A stretch of DNA of 64,000 nt from Hemerocallis citrina. Lineage: Eukaryota; Streptophyta; Magnoliopsida; Asparagales; Asphodelaceae. How positions within the stretch are numbered: position 1 is the first letter of the stretch; each line of letters opens with the position of its first letter. Shown piece after piece: positions 10,282-21,855 of the stretch. A model generated the notes under the pieces. The model made no database searches. It was not told the DNA's origin and worked only from the letters and a program-made list of their open reading frames with translations. The stretch is from NCBI GenBank assembly GCA_017893485.1, contig CM030361.1, forward strand, positions 307,363,224 through 307,427,223, given 5' to 3'. The position numbers and the translations under genes were made by a program.

Positions 10282-11187
10282 TCAATCAGAGCATTCCAAT
10301 TCAACCCACCTTATATTGCCACTGCCAATAGGCAAACCGAGGTATTTAATAGGAAGTTTCTGGATCGGACAATTAAGGACATCTGCAACTGCAAGCTCAT
10401 CTAGTCCCATAGAACCCAAGAAGGAGATAGAGCTTTTGTGGAAGTACACTTTTAGCCCCGACCAATCTTCAAATAGATATAAACCCCATTTCAGTAGTGT
10501 AGTCTGGGCCGTGTCACATTCGCCAAAGATAAGAGTATCATTCGCGTATTGAATGTTAATAACTGTGGAGACTCCCCGCCTAAGTCCCAGCCCATTCAGT
10601 AAACCCTTTTCTCTATAAGATTGGAGCATACAGTGTAAACCATCCGCCACCAAAGTAAAAAGAAGGGGAGAAAGGAGGTCCCCTTGCCTAAGACCCTGTC
10701 TACACTTGCTTTCCATCGCTGGCCTCCCATTTACTAGGACTTGCATCTTAGCCATTTTGAGCCAAGTAGCAATCCAACTGATCCATCTCTCCCCAAACCC
10801 TTGCCTACTGAGAATTTCAAGTAGACATTTCCATTCCACCTTATCGTACGCCTTTTCGAAGTCTAGTTTTAACATGAACCCAGACTTGTTACGTCTTTTG
10901 CAATCTTGTATAACCTCCTGTACTACAGTGATCCCTTCAAAAATATCCCTCCCAATGATAAAACCAGTCTGATAATCATTGATGATGTCCCCAATCAACC
11001 CTCTTAGTCTGTTAGCCAAAATCTTTGTGATAATTTTAACCGAGCAGTTAATCAAACTGATAGGACGATAGTCCCCTACTTCTGAGGCGCCCTTCTTCTT
11101 AGGAATGAGACAAACATGAATATAGTTTAGCCTATCCAGTTCCAGAGATCCCTCGTAGAAAGCATTCATGAAGTCCAATAGATCCAA
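10282..11187 (-). pseudogene. L1 LINE ORF2 reverse transcriptase domain, catalytic Asp lost
   Basis: This 301-residue frame contains the non-LTR RT landmarks in order: LIPKKKGASEVGDYRPISL, KIITKILANRL, QTGFIIGRDI, MLKLDFEKAYDKVEW, GLRQGDLLSPLLF and LPIKYLGLPIG. The active-site box that should be YADD reads YAND (QYANDTLIFG), so one of the paired catalytic aspartates has become Asn. Upstream, 11200-11658 carries the linker (KWLAEGDANTKYFHKVAS, APGTDGFP) in a frame separated by a stop. It is part of the minus-strand LINE extending from about 14500 to 3320. Not functional. Confidence 0.85.
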
Positions 11188-11199
11188 CTTTAGGATTTC

Positions 11200-12580
11200 T
11201 TAAAACCTCTTGTAAAAAAATATTGGGAACCCATCTGTACCTGGCGCACTATCTTGGCCCATCCCCCAAACTGCCTCCTTTATTTTCTCCAGGGTAAACG
11301 GATCATGCATAGCTGCAACACGAGGACGCACCTCATCTGGAAGCTCTTCCCATAGATTTTCAGTAGACTCGCAGTTACCATCTTCATTTTGGCCCAAAAG
11401 ATCCTTATAAGTCTCATGAACATGCTTTTCAATTTGACTAACCTCAGAGATAGTTTGCCCGTCAGTATCCATAGCATGGATGTGATTGTTCCTGTGCCGC
11501 ATGCTAGCAACTTTGTGAAAGTATTTTGTATTCGCATCCCCTTCGGCCAGCCATTTCACCCTGGATCGTTGCCTCCACAAGATCTTCTCTATGATAAGTC
11601 CCTTGGATATCCTTTCTACAAGGGATAAGTCTTTCAAATTGGCTGTCATCCAGTCCATCCACTTCCTCCTTTCTTTCTAACAGATCAATTTCTTTCAGAA
11701 TGGACTCCTTACTGTGAGTAACATTTCCAAAAGTTTCTCTATTCCATTTACGTAGCCTTTTTCTGAGTCTCGCCAGTTTCCTGACCATTCTTGTTACCGG
11801 TTCTTCATGGATGAGTGCCCCTTCCCAGCTAGACCTAACTAGATCGTAGCACTCTCGGTTAGTCAGCCACATTTTCTCAAATAAGAAAATCTTGGGTTTG
11901 CTTTGCCCCTCTTCCCCTGTGGAAATGATAATTGGGATATGGTCTGAGGTGGTGCGTACACAAGATCTCCCCACAGCCAACGGGAATTGGGCCTCCCAGT
12001 CAGTAGATACTAGGATTCTATCTAGTTTCGCAAGCACCGGCACCCTTTGCCAATTAGACCAAGTGAAAGACCGGTCATTGATCGGGATTTCCATCAGCAT
12101 TAGATTAGAGATAATTTGGTTGAATTTCCTTCGGTCGTTGACATTGCCTGTCCCCCCACCTCCTTTCATGCACGTGCCTGACGATGTTGTAACCCATGGG
12201 AGACTCCATTTGGCTCTGATTAGATGAAGTTCATCCCAAAAATCATGTTTTAGGTTCCTTTCATTAGGGCCATACACCCTTGTGATCATCTTTTTCCAAC
12301 CATTAGATCTCCTTTGGACTACTACCATGACGATAAAGTTGTCCACCCACTCATCCAGTAAATCGAAATTACCGGACCATGATCCCCCCCGACGCACCGA
12401 TAGCGTCCCTAGTTCTCCATTCGTTAATGTGTTTTAACTTCAAGCCCCTGAAGAACTTTTCTGTTGGATGAGATACTTTAGTCTCTTCCAGACAGACAAC
12501 ATCAATGGCTTTGTTATTAATAACCTCACCTACCATTCTGCGCTTGGCCATGGCCAAGCCCTCTAACGTTCCAAAAAAGG
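11200..12580 (-). pseudogene. L1 LINE ORF2 endonuclease domain and linker
   Basis: The minus-strand frame at 12557-12369 carries IDVVCLEETKV, the QETK-like box of an APE-type endonuclease. The frame at 12397-11504 continues with RVYGPNE, INDRSFTWSNW, LAKLDRILVS and the TSDHIPI motif near the C-terminus of the domain. The GDFN box is degraded (PWVTTSSGT at that place). The linker to the RT follows at 11658-11200. Frame changes at about 12380 and 11510 break the ORF. The enzyme would have nicked target DNA for target-primed reverse transcription. Confidence 0.75.
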
Positions 12581-12583
12581 ATG

Positions 12584-13450
12584 TTAAACATTAACAGTTG
12601 TTGGCCCCCCTACCTTCTGATTAGAAGTAGACAATCCTATCAGATTTTGGGAGACACAATCCTCTATTAACACCCCCCCAATAATCCTTTGGACTTTAAC
12701 AATGTTTTCTCTTTCCCTATCCCGAATTATGTCAATAAGGTTTGTGAGTGTAGCATGGCAAAATTGCACATTTATACCGTATGCATTTGCTAATTGAATT
12801 AACATGTAGTCCAGAATAGACCAAAAAATAGACATAGGTGAGTGTATACCTGCGATGTTTTCATAGCTATTTCGCTTTCCCATCCTCTGATAAATCTCCT
12901 TGACTGTCATCTACTTTTCCTCCTTGATGCGTTGTCTATCACTGTGCCTGAAGCCTTCCTTTGCCTTAGCCACTTTTGTCTTTATAGGACCTTCCACTGT
13001 AGGAGATTCCTCAGGAATCTGTTCTAGCCCTTTCTCATCCCCTGACTGTAGCTCCTCTGATCTGACGGACTCCCCGTTGGATCCAGACGATCCGCTTGAG
13101 TTCTTTGAGCCTGTTGAAGTCCAATTTCCCAGCAAGGCTTTGACCCTCTTTTTCACTTCTCTTTGGACTTTTTTCTCAACCTCTTTTTCAAGCAAGGCCT
13201 CTATCTTGTCCCCTTCCTCATCTTTCTCGCAATCCTCTTGGCTCAAGGAAGTAAATTTATTACGGAGCATAGAACTAACATCCCTAGCTATAAGGCCCAC
13301 ATTCTTAACAAAAGATTGTTCTTGGCCCAAGCCCACCGAATTCTCATTAAGAAGCCCATCGACTTCACTCCCAAGCCCAACACCCACATCGAGTACTCTG
13401 CCAAGCCCAACACCAACTTCTTTTTGATTGCCCCACATCAGCATGAGTAA
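12584..13450 (-). pseudogene. L1 LINE ORF1 remnant (acidic/basic hinge region)
   Basis: The frame at 13456-12911 is highly charged (KIEALLEKEVEKKVQREVKK, probable coiled coil) with Ser/Gly-rich and Glu-rich stretches, and lies just 5' of ORF2 on the same strand. Position and composition suit the C-terminal part of a plant L1 ORF1. No CCHC knuckle or RRM is visible in what remains. Its upstream continuation is pushed to 14240-14500 by the inserted element at 13451-14239. Confidence 0.5.
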
Positions 13451-14239
13451 GAGCATCTGTAGTCGTTTGCTATATATCGATAATATCGATATTTAGGTTA
13501 AAAAGCAGCTGCAGTCGTTTGCTATATATCGATATTATCGATAAAATGCTACAGTAGATTGCTATATATGAGAAGCGATATAGCTTTTATCGATATCTGA
13601 GGGACGGCGTTCGAAGAGCCGTCCCACTAAAAAAATTACTATTATAAGCGTCGGACGGCACTTGAAATGCCGTCCGTTCGAAAAATTTCTACTTTAGCCG
13701 ATTATTTAATTCCCAAAAATCCAATTAAAGCACACTGTCTGTGCCATTTCCGCTATTCCCGGACGGCACTTGATGTGCCGTCCGTTGGGAATTAATTAAA
13801 CAAGATTAGGATGGTTAGATCCAGATAAGCATATATTATTGGATGGTTAGATCCAGATAAGCTTATAGGATGGTGACTAAGTATCATTAGGTAATAGTTA
13901 AACAAGATTAGGTAATATGAAATGGGAAGGCTGACTATTATGTATCATTGAAGCCAGGCTACAGTCCAAAAGTGTGTGGGACGGCACTTCATGTGCCGTC
14001 CTAGACACACCTGTGGCTGTTTTTTTTTTTAATTATTTTTTTTTTAAACGGACGGCACTTCGTGTGCCGTCCGACGATTCCGCTTGCTTTTTCGCCTCCG
14101 ACGGCATATGAAATGCCGTCGCTTAATATTAAATAATTGTTTGCTATAATATAGCTTTCGACGAGTGCAGCGAAATCCAAATTTCTATTTCTATTTATCG
14201 ATATATGGATAAATTTAACAATAACGACTACAGATGCTC
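13451..14239. mobile_element. PIF/Harbinger-like element with six internal palindromes (copy 1)
   Basis: Perfect inverted ends GAGCATCTGTAGTCGTT are flanked by TAA on each side (13448-13450, 14240-14242). Inside are six short palindromes, most built as GGACGGCA-N6-TGCCGTCC: 13601-13625, 13652-13676, 13760-13784, 13978-14001, 14049-14073 and 14098-14121. Subterminal sequence has GCTATATATCGAT repeats. No ORF resembles a transposase. Relatives lie at 31553-32205 and, in part, 16464-16745 and 30280-30850. Confidence 0.7.
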
Positions 14240-14500
14240 TAATGGTCCAAGGACCCACCTCACTTGTGCCCATAGTGTGAGCACCCTCCCGAAAACCCTT
14301 CTCCCTCACCTCGGGCCCCACACTGCCATCCAATCCCATAAATCCAGCTGTGCACAGAGCCACCTCACCTCGAGTATGGGCTCCACGCCTCATAGCCTGC
14401 TAAGCCTAGCTATACCCTGTTTCCCTCACCTCGCGCCCCTCAAGATTGTCCAATCTGATCTTGCCAACTGTCAGATCCGCTGAGCTGTCACCTGTGACCC
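14240..14500 (-). pseudogene. Upstream piece of the L1 LINE ORF1 region
   Basis: The minus strand resumes GC-rich, partly open sequence (LTVGKIRLDNLEGREV..., then AHTRGEVALCTAGFMGLDG) directly after the Harbinger-like insertion. Continuity with 13450 across the TAA duplication suggests it belongs to the same LINE. The true 5' end is not defined. Confidence 0.35.
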
Positions 14501-16420
14501 CCACATTTTGCTGAACCAGGCACGTTGCTACAAATTACAGGTTGTCTACAAATGACAATCTTAACTCGCTCTTGTTGTAATATTAGAGATTAGAGATAAT
14601 TCACGAAATTAAATAGGGCCCTTCATCTCAAATTCTAAAATAAATATATAATAATTTAATTCACGAAATTAAATTACGCGCGTCACACGTGTTTTCTCCA
14701 TTTTGAAAGTGAGAGGTACATACAAGTTGTGACTGTTGACGGGCATGAGTTTTGGTTCATGGGATTTGTGACTTGTGAGAAGGCAACTAGGGCTATGAAT
14801 GATACTAGTAATTGAGGAGGTGGTCTCTGCTTTTGTGCAGCAGAGTAGTAGTTAGTTGCTTGCTTTCTTGCAGTTGCTATCTTTAGTTAGCTGTTGTGGA
14901 TTTGGGCTCTCTTGGTCTCAGTACTGTTATTTACTAATTACTACGTATATTGGTGTTTCTATGATACATAGCGTACTGCGTAGCTAGTTATCTTCTGATG
15001 TATTTGGATGTTTTAATTTCGTGTAACGTTGGATGATGTGTTCCAAGTAGTGTTGTATGTTACTTGTTGTGTTGGATATAGTGTTTGAAGTGTTGTTGTA
15101 TGTTATATGTATTGTTTCGGATACGTGTTGGGCATTCATAGTTGACATGTTTTGATGCTTCTTGCAATGTTATAAATGTAGTAGAAGTGAATCTTCCGGC
15201 TTGTCGGACGGACTTCCGGATAGCGTTGCAGGAGTCAGGGCTTTTCAGGGTTTCTTATTTCGGACTCGGTTTTTCAGGGTTCCGGGTCCTGCGTCCGAAC
15301 CTTGGCTTGCCTGAGTCAAATTGTTTTCGGACATGTTTCGACCGGAGTTGGGATAGTCCACTGAATTGTTCTCTTTGTAATGATCAAGAAACCTGTATTA
15401 CTAATACAGTTTTTATCTGTGACATTAATTTCTTTTCCTTGATAAAATTCTACAATATTTGATACAGTCAATACAGTTTAGCAACATGATCAACTTCAGC
15501 TTCCCCAGTTTCAGAATCACTTTGCTGGATGATCTGTTTTTCTGTGAAACATCATGCTTTATAAAGAAGAGACATTCTGGAAAAGAAAAAAAAAAAGAAA
15601 AAAAAGAAAAAAGAAAATCCAAATCTTGGGCTTGACAAAGGCTTTTCAGATGTACAGGATCTCACATAAAAAAATCAAACAACAAATATGAATCTGTAAG
15701 GTACTCAGCTTTGTGTCATTCTCAAATCTCTTTCTTCCCCTCACTCACTTTCCAACTCCTCTGTTGTGATCCTCTGCGAACTACTGTCATCTTTCCAGTA
15801 ACTTCATTAATTTCACCTAAAACAAATCTGATATCTTGAAGGTATTTTGATGGAGATCGAAAGTAATTTTTCTTAGAGAGATTGTTAGCAAAGTAAAAAA
15901 GGTACTAGTTAGCCTGAATCACGTAAAATGGATATAAGAAATCAATTTTTCGAAGGAAAAACAAGGGGAAATGGCTCAGAATTCCAGCTAGTTTCCGTAC
16001 AATAAAGTTACAGCTTAAAAGCTTTTGTAGATTTTGTGATATAAAGACAACAAATTAAGTAGTAAGAAACAAAAACAGGAGCTATTTTTGACGATGTCAG
16101 ACTAATTTAAAGCCCATCAACATACAGATTCTCATACAGTGATGGCATGTGCATAATAACGATAACATAAACCTCTTAGCTCAAAATAAAAACATAGAAC
16201 ACAAACCCTCTAATTACCTAAACAGTCACATGCAATGTCTCAGAGACAGAGAAGAGAGAGGTGTCCAAAATGGTCTCACAGTTTCATCAATTGGCAATGA
16301 AAATTCTCCATAATTAAGATGTTGGTTGAATTAATGATCTGAGACTGAATTAGATATCGAAGCTCTAAATGACAGCTACAACTTTCTTCTTAGACTCCGG
16401 ACACCAATTTGATTGATGTG
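14501..16420. other. No gene recognised
   Basis: Mixed sequence with ordinary base composition, including TGTTGTATGTTA-type repeats near 15050-15110 and a GC-richer patch at 15190-15360 (GACTCGG, TTCGGACATG). I could not find a convincing exon with splice sites on either strand. A purine-rich AAAAAAGAAAA tract lies at about 15581-15615. Confidence 0.3.
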
Positions 16421-16463
16421 TCATTTGCTCTTTATGTTGATTAAAGTACCTTTTTAAAAAGAA

Positions 16464-16745
16464 AAGCAGATGCACAGTCGATTGCTATTTATGAATAATA
16501 TGCATATTTTAGCTTAAAAAACGCAGCAGTCGTTTGCGATTTATGCACATTTTGACGATTTTGTGAGAGTAGATTGCTATATATGAGAGCGGATATAAGA
16601 AAAATGCATATTATACAGGACAGATCTTCCCACTAAAAAAATAATTTTTTATTCGTTAGACGGAACTAGACAGTCCGTCCGACCTTCATTTTAATTATTA
16701 AAAAAAATATTGTTTTAGGCTTATTCCCGATTCGTCCAAGTGAAG
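16464..16745. mobile_element. Degraded relative of the palindrome-bearing Harbinger-like family (copy 3)
   Basis: The left part reads GCAGATGCACAGTCGATTGC followed by GCTATTTATGAATAATATGC, matching the subterminal pattern of the copies at 13451 and 31553, and contains CAGCAGTCGTTTGCG. One decayed palindrome remains near 16660-16682 (GACGGAACTAGACAGTCCGTC). The right end is not clear. Confidence 0.5.
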
Positions 16746-16854
16746 AGGGACCCATTTTTTTGGGGTCGATGTATCATTTTCTTGTATCATTCGCTCTTTA
16801 ACTTAATAAATTGCCCTTTTAAAAAGAAAACCACATACTCAAAGTCTCAGACAC

Positions 16855-16895
16855 CTCTTTCTCTTTCTCTTTCTCTCTCTCACACACACACTCAC
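16855..16895. repeat. (TTTCTC)n/(CT)n and (CA)n microsatellite
   Basis: Pyrimidine repeat passing into a CACACA run, just left of the copia element. Confidence 0.8.
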
Positions 16896-16912
16896 AGGAC
16901 AAGAACAACTCA

Positions 16913-17707
16913 TGTTGAATTCTAACTACGGAATAAACTCAACAACGACGACGACGAGATACAGAACTATAGAATCAAAACAAGAGAAGAAAAACAACCA
17001 AAAGCAACACACAAGAATACACAAGATTTTTTCGAGGTTCACCCAAAACAATGGCTACTTCTCCACGTAGAGACACTCCTGCGATTTCCACTAGAAAATA
17101 TGAAGATTAGGTTTACAAATCTCTTAAGAACTCACCACCAAGATATAGGGTTTCTCTCTATTTCCCTCTCTCTCAATGATGGTTGATAGATCTCTATTTT
17201 CTTTTCACTTAACCCAAAAATTCGTACACAATACAATATATATAGGATTCCACAACTTTAATCCCAGCCGCTCATCAAAACAGCGTCGGGACGGTCGACT
17301 GCAACATCATGACGGTCGACCGGTTCTCTCCTTCGACTATACAAGATCCAACAGAGAGTAGGACGGTCGACTGTGCGGTCGACCGGTCGCCTCTTCAAGT
17401 TACAGGAGTGAATAAGAGAGCGAGGCGGTCGACTGCGCGGTCGACCGTACACTTGCCTAGAGCGCGGTCGGGGGGTGCGGTCGACCGCGTGGTCGACCGC
17501 AACTCTGCCTGTAGCTTCAAATCACTTCTGACATCTTGCTCCCACTTCGACTCTCCTTCTCATCTGATTTCTCCAACCCCATTATCGTCGACCGCAACTC
17601 TGCCTGTAGCTTCAAACCACTTCTGACCTCTTGCTCCCACTTCGACTCTCCTTCTCATCTGACTTCTCCAACCCTATTATCGTGTATTAGATTTACAAAC
17701 CCCAACA
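16913..17707 (-). repeat. 3' LTR of the copia element, with internal duplication
   Basis: 795 bp against 699 bp for its partner. The extra length is a direct duplication: a block from GCAACTCTGCCTGTAGC to TTCTCCAACC..ATTATCG occurs twice in a row (about 17500-17587 and 17588-17683). The LTR also carries a cluster of GGTCGAC palindromes (17290-17500). Confidence 0.8.
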
Positions 17708-17841
17708 ATCTCCCACTTGAAGACATATACACGAAGTATCCAACCTGTTCTTCATTCTTCCATTGGTCTAGTCTAGGCCTGTGCCTCTGCGAGTCTCCTC
17801 AACAATTAACCTGGAGACAATCCGATAGCGGTATAGCAAAA

Positions 17842-18352
17842 CTAATATTTCCTGCTATCCACCACCTTAGTGAGCATGTCCGCCGGATTCTTGGTGCCAA
17901 GAATCTTAGTTAGCTTCAACCATTTCTTCTCAACCGCCATTCTGATAAAATGATACCTCACTTGAATGTGCCGAGTCCTAGAGCGATATGCTGAGTTTTT
18001 CGCCAAGAAAACTGCACTTTGACTATCACACCATAGTTCACCTATAGGTTTCTTCCCGCCCAACTATTTTATAAGCTCTAAATCCACAACATGTCTTTCG
18101 TCGCTTCTATAAGTTCTATATACTCTGACTCCGTGGTTGACTATGCTACAACCTTTTGTAACTGCGAAGCCCAACTAACAGCTGTTCCTCCAACTGTAAA
18201 TACATATCCTGTAGTACTTCTGCAACCATCACGATCGCCCAAGAATCTGCATCCACATAATTATGTATATGCAAAGAATCTCCCCCAAAACAAAGAGAGT
18301 GATCTGAAGTACCTGCTAGATATCTAAGAATCCACCTTACTGCATCCCAATG
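17842..18352 (-). pseudogene. Copia RNase H domain
   Basis: The frame at 18063-17842 reads GELWCDSQSAVFLAKNSAYRSR, HIQVRYHFIR and ILGTKNPADMLTKVV, the usual end of copia RNase H (CDSQSA.......R..HI....H..R..V.......GT..N.AD..TK). The N-terminal half between 18352 and 18064 has stops, with WDAVRWILRYLAGT and YVDADSW still readable. Confidence 0.8.
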
Positions 18353-19258
18353 CTATTTACCTGGATTTTTCATGTAACGACTGACAACTCCCACTGCTTG
18401 TGCGATGTCTAGTCTTGTAGACACCAACGCATACATCAAACTCCCAACGGCTGAGGCATAAGGAATAGCAGCCATTTCCTCCATCTCTGCCTCTGTTTTA
18501 GGACACAAGTCCATTGATAAATTGAAGTGAGCAGCCAAGAGACAAGTTACTGTCCTCGCACCATCCATATTGAATCTTTTCAACACCTTCTTCACATAGT
18601 CTGCTTGTGATAACCAAAGCTTCTTGCTACTCTTGTCTCTACTAATCTTCATGCCGAGGATTTGCTTTGCTTCACCAAAGTCCTTCATTGAAAACTCCGA
18701 AGCTAGCGCCTTTTTCACTTCCTTGATCTTCTCCATACATGAACCTGCTAATAGCATGTCGTCCACATATAATGCCAAGGTAACTATATCATTGTCCTCA
18801 TATCTACGAACATACACACAATAATCCGTTTCGAACCTATCAAAACCTTTCCCTCTCATGAAGCAATCAAAATTCAAGTACCATTGCCGCGGTGCTTGTT
18901 TCAGCCCATAAAGACTCTTCTTCAATCGACACACCATGTTTTCCTTTCCTTTAGCTTCAAAAACTATGGGTTGTCTCGTGTACATCTCTTCTTCGACATC
19001 ACCATGGAAAAATGCTGTCTTCACATCCAACTGCTCTAAGTGCAAGTCTTCAACTGCCACAATACTGAGCAGAACCCTAATAGAAGCCATCTTCACAACC
19101 GGTGCAAAGATCTCACTATAATCAACACCTTCTCATTGAGAGAATCCTTTCACAACAATCCTCACCTTGTACCTTTTACTGCCATCTGCCTCATCTTTGA
19201 CTCTGAAAACCCATTTGTTCATAAGAGTGCACTTCTTTGCAGGTAACTTAGTCAACTT
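18353..19258 (-). pseudogene. Copia reverse transcriptase domain
   Basis: The 19096-18353 frame runs LEQLDVKTAFFHGDVEEE, LKKSLYGLKQAPRQWY, then LALYVDDMLLAG with the catalytic YVDD intact, LGMKISRDK, and ends ASAVGSLMYA...RYMKNPGK. The N-terminal piece (WVFRVK.., GVDYSEIFAPV) is cut off by an in-frame stop near 19137 (FSQ*EGVDYS). The enzyme would have copied element RNA into DNA within cytoplasmic particles. Confidence 0.85.
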
Positions 19259-20374
19259 TCAAATTTGGTTCTGTTCCAAGGAGTTTATCTCGTCCTTCAT
19301 GGCTAACTCCCACTGAATTCGAGCCTCATCCCTCAAAGCCTCCTCATGAGTCTCTAGCTCTCCTGAATCCGTGTACAGAACATGCTTGTGAACAAAACTA
19401 GCTGATGGATCAAATATCTTGGTTGGCCTCCTCTCTCGTGTCGATCTCCTCAATGTAGGTACCGGTTCACTGACCGGTTCAGGTTCCCCCAAACTATTCT
19501 GGCTGTACATGTTCGTCTTGGATAACCTGCTCATTCCCAATAGGCTCACCATGAGCCTCTTGTGCTACCTGTGGTACCTGTACCTACTGCTGCACTGTAG
19601 GGCCCCCACCACTGGGGCCGTCTTCGAAATCTGAATCTGAGTCCGAGTTGAACCCCAATCTTACTCTGAACTGGTTGTACTATCTTGACCTGTGTGCCTG
19701 TCCTTGTATAAGACCTCTTCATTGAACACTACATTCCTGCTGCGAATGACTTTGTTATCCACAAAATTCCAAAGCCTGCAACCATACTCATCGCCACCAT
19801 AGCCAATGAATACACACCTCCTGGACTTAGAGTCCAACTTCTTTCTTTCTTCCCTGTCAATTAGTACATATGACATACAACCATAAACTTTCGAATGCGA
19901 ATAGTTGACAGTTTTACCTGACCATAGTTCTTCTGGAATGGCCCCATCAAGGGCACTAGACGGGCAATGGTTAATCAAGTACACCGCTGTATCAACTGTA
20001 GCGGCCCAAAGATGGAATGGAAGGCCCACATGAAGTCTAATGCATCTCGCCCTTTCGAGTATCGTGCGGTTCATCCTTTCTGCTACACAATTCTCCTGTG
20101 GAGTCTTAGGAACTGTCTTGATTCCTCTGATGCCTTCCTTTGCCAGATAGTTAACAAACTCTTTGCTTGTGTACTCACCTCCGTTGTCTGACTTTATTGC
20201 TTTCACCTTGCAACCCGTCTCATTCAACCCTGGCCTTCCAAGCTCTGAATGCCTCAAAAACTTCTGATTTCTCGTGAATTGCATAAACCCAAACCTTTCT
20301 TGTAGCATCATCGATAAATGTGACGAAGTATCTCTTACCACCACAAGAAAATTCTTGAGCTGGACCTCACACAT
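19259..20374 (-). pseudogene. Copia integrase domain and C-terminal linker
   Basis: The 20374-19661 frame carries KAIKSDNGGEYTSKEF with the second catalytic Asp, TPQENCVAERMNRTILERARC with the catalytic Glu, then LWAATVDTAVYLINHCPS and SRRCVFIGYGGDEYGCRLW. The first part, with the HHCC finger and first Asp, is in the neighbouring frame to the right. The linker at 19552-19259 reads PTLRRSTRERRPTKIFDPS, common between integrase and RT in copia. Confidence 0.8.
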
Positions 20375-20957
20375 CTGTATGTACCAACTCTAGCTTTCCA
20401 AGCTTCTTCTCACACCCACCCAACTGAAAGCTAACGGTCTTTTGTTTGCCCATCACACAATTCTCACAAAAGTCCATCTCAACCTTCTTCAGTCCCGACA
20501 AAAGATTCCTAGAACAAAGCTGCTTGACACCCCTTTCACCAAGGTTCCCCAACCTAACATGCCATAGAATTGAAGGGGAACTACCTACTGATGCTGTAGC
20601 AATGATATCACTTGAATCACCTCCTCTGAGTAAGTACAACGTGTCACCATGCTTTCCTTTTGCTACCAACCTGGTACCCGTAGTCACCTTCCATTCTTCA
20701 TGCCCAAAAGTTGTTGTGAACCCTTCTTTGTCTAATTTGCTAATAGAGATCAAGTTTTTCTTCAAGCTCGGAATATGTCTTGTATCATACAAGACCAATT
20801 GCCTACCATTGCGAGCCTTCACTCTCACAGTGCCTCTACCTACAACTGGACATATCTGCCCATTTCCAACTAAAACTGTACTAAAATCATCTGTCATGTA
20901 ATCCTCAAAAATATCCCTCATGGGGGTATAATGATAAGAAGCTCCTGAGTCTATACA
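20367..20957 (-). pseudogene. Copia protease and GAG-pre-integrase region
   Basis: The region reads IDSGASYHYTP (the aspartic protease DSGA box) just after an in-frame stop where Trp is normal, then VGNGQICPVVGRGTV, DTRHIPSLKKNLISISKLDKEGF, and LWHVRLGNLGERGVKQL with CENCVMGKQ. In the HHCC finger the second His position is Asn (LGN in place of LGH), a probable loss of zinc binding. Confidence 0.75.
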
Positions 20958-21818
20958 CTAATCATCTTGCAAAATATTAAATCCAGCAGATAAACATAAT
21001 TCATCTAGACGGAGATCAATACTTACCACATTGGCTACCTGTGACCCTACTTGTGCTTTCTTATACTCCTCGCATTGGTCTCTCCTGTGTCCTGGCTTCT
21101 TGCAGTACCAATACTCACCTTTGCGATATCCTATTCTTGACTTGGACCTGTGATTCCTGCTCTGTGACTTCCCTCTGTTGGTACTTCTACCACGGTTATC
21201 AACTGACAGCACGACATTGCTAGGATATGACACCGAAGTCTCTCCAAGTCTTTTCCTCCTTGCATCCTCATTCATAATGTTGCTTATAACATCCTTTAGG
21301 ATGGTCGTATCAGTCATGGTGCTTGTAATAGTCTGCTCTACTGTGTCGTAACTAACGGGAAGACTGGATAGCAACAACAATGATTGTGCCCTCTCCTCAA
21401 ACTTTAAACCTGACGATTCCATCTGATTGTAAACCATACAGAAATTGTTGATGTGCTCAGCAACCGAATCCCTTTCTGACAACTTCAAGTTAATCAACTT
21501 CTTTAGGTGTAAGATCTGATTCTCTGCATTCGGCTTCTCAAACATGTCTGTCAATATCTCCATTGCCTCCTTTGCGGTTCTTACCTTCTCAATGTGAAAT
21601 AGCGCATTCCTGCTCAGCGACAACTGAATCTATCCAAGCAGTTTCTGATACAATCTATTTCAGGCCGCCAATACAACCGGATCAACCTCCGCCCCTTCTG
21701 GCTTCACACCAAACAACAGATCATCTAGATCCTTATATCGGAGATACGCAATCATTTGGATCTTCCACATTGTGAAATCCGTTCCATCGAACTCCTTGAC
21801 TCTACTCTTGTCCCCCAT
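20958..21818 (-). pseudogene. Copia Gag, two nonsense codons and a lost zinc-knuckle Cys
   Basis: ATG at 21818 starts MGDKSRVKEFDGTDFTMWK, then KPEGAEVDPVVLAA and stops; another stop follows before LSLSRNALFHIEKVRTAKEAME, and the frame continues to 20958. The body matches the UBN2-type Gag of copia (LKKLINLKLSERDSVAEHIN, LLLLSSLPVSYD). The knuckle reads YWYCKKPGHRRDQC, where C-X2-C-X4-H-X4-C is expected, so its first Cys is Tyr. Confidence 0.8.
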
Positions 21819-21855
21819 CTCAATCAATACTACCAACCTGTAGCTCTTACCACTT

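Noticed and set aside
15142..15462. Plus-strand frame of 106 residues as a gene
   Set aside because: No recognisable domain, no supporting splice sites or promoter, and ordinary codon pattern for chance open frames.
17258..17626. Arg/Asp-rich frames (VDRPVDR-type) in the copia LTRs
   Set aside because: They arise from repeated GGTCGACCG motifs in a non-coding LTR.
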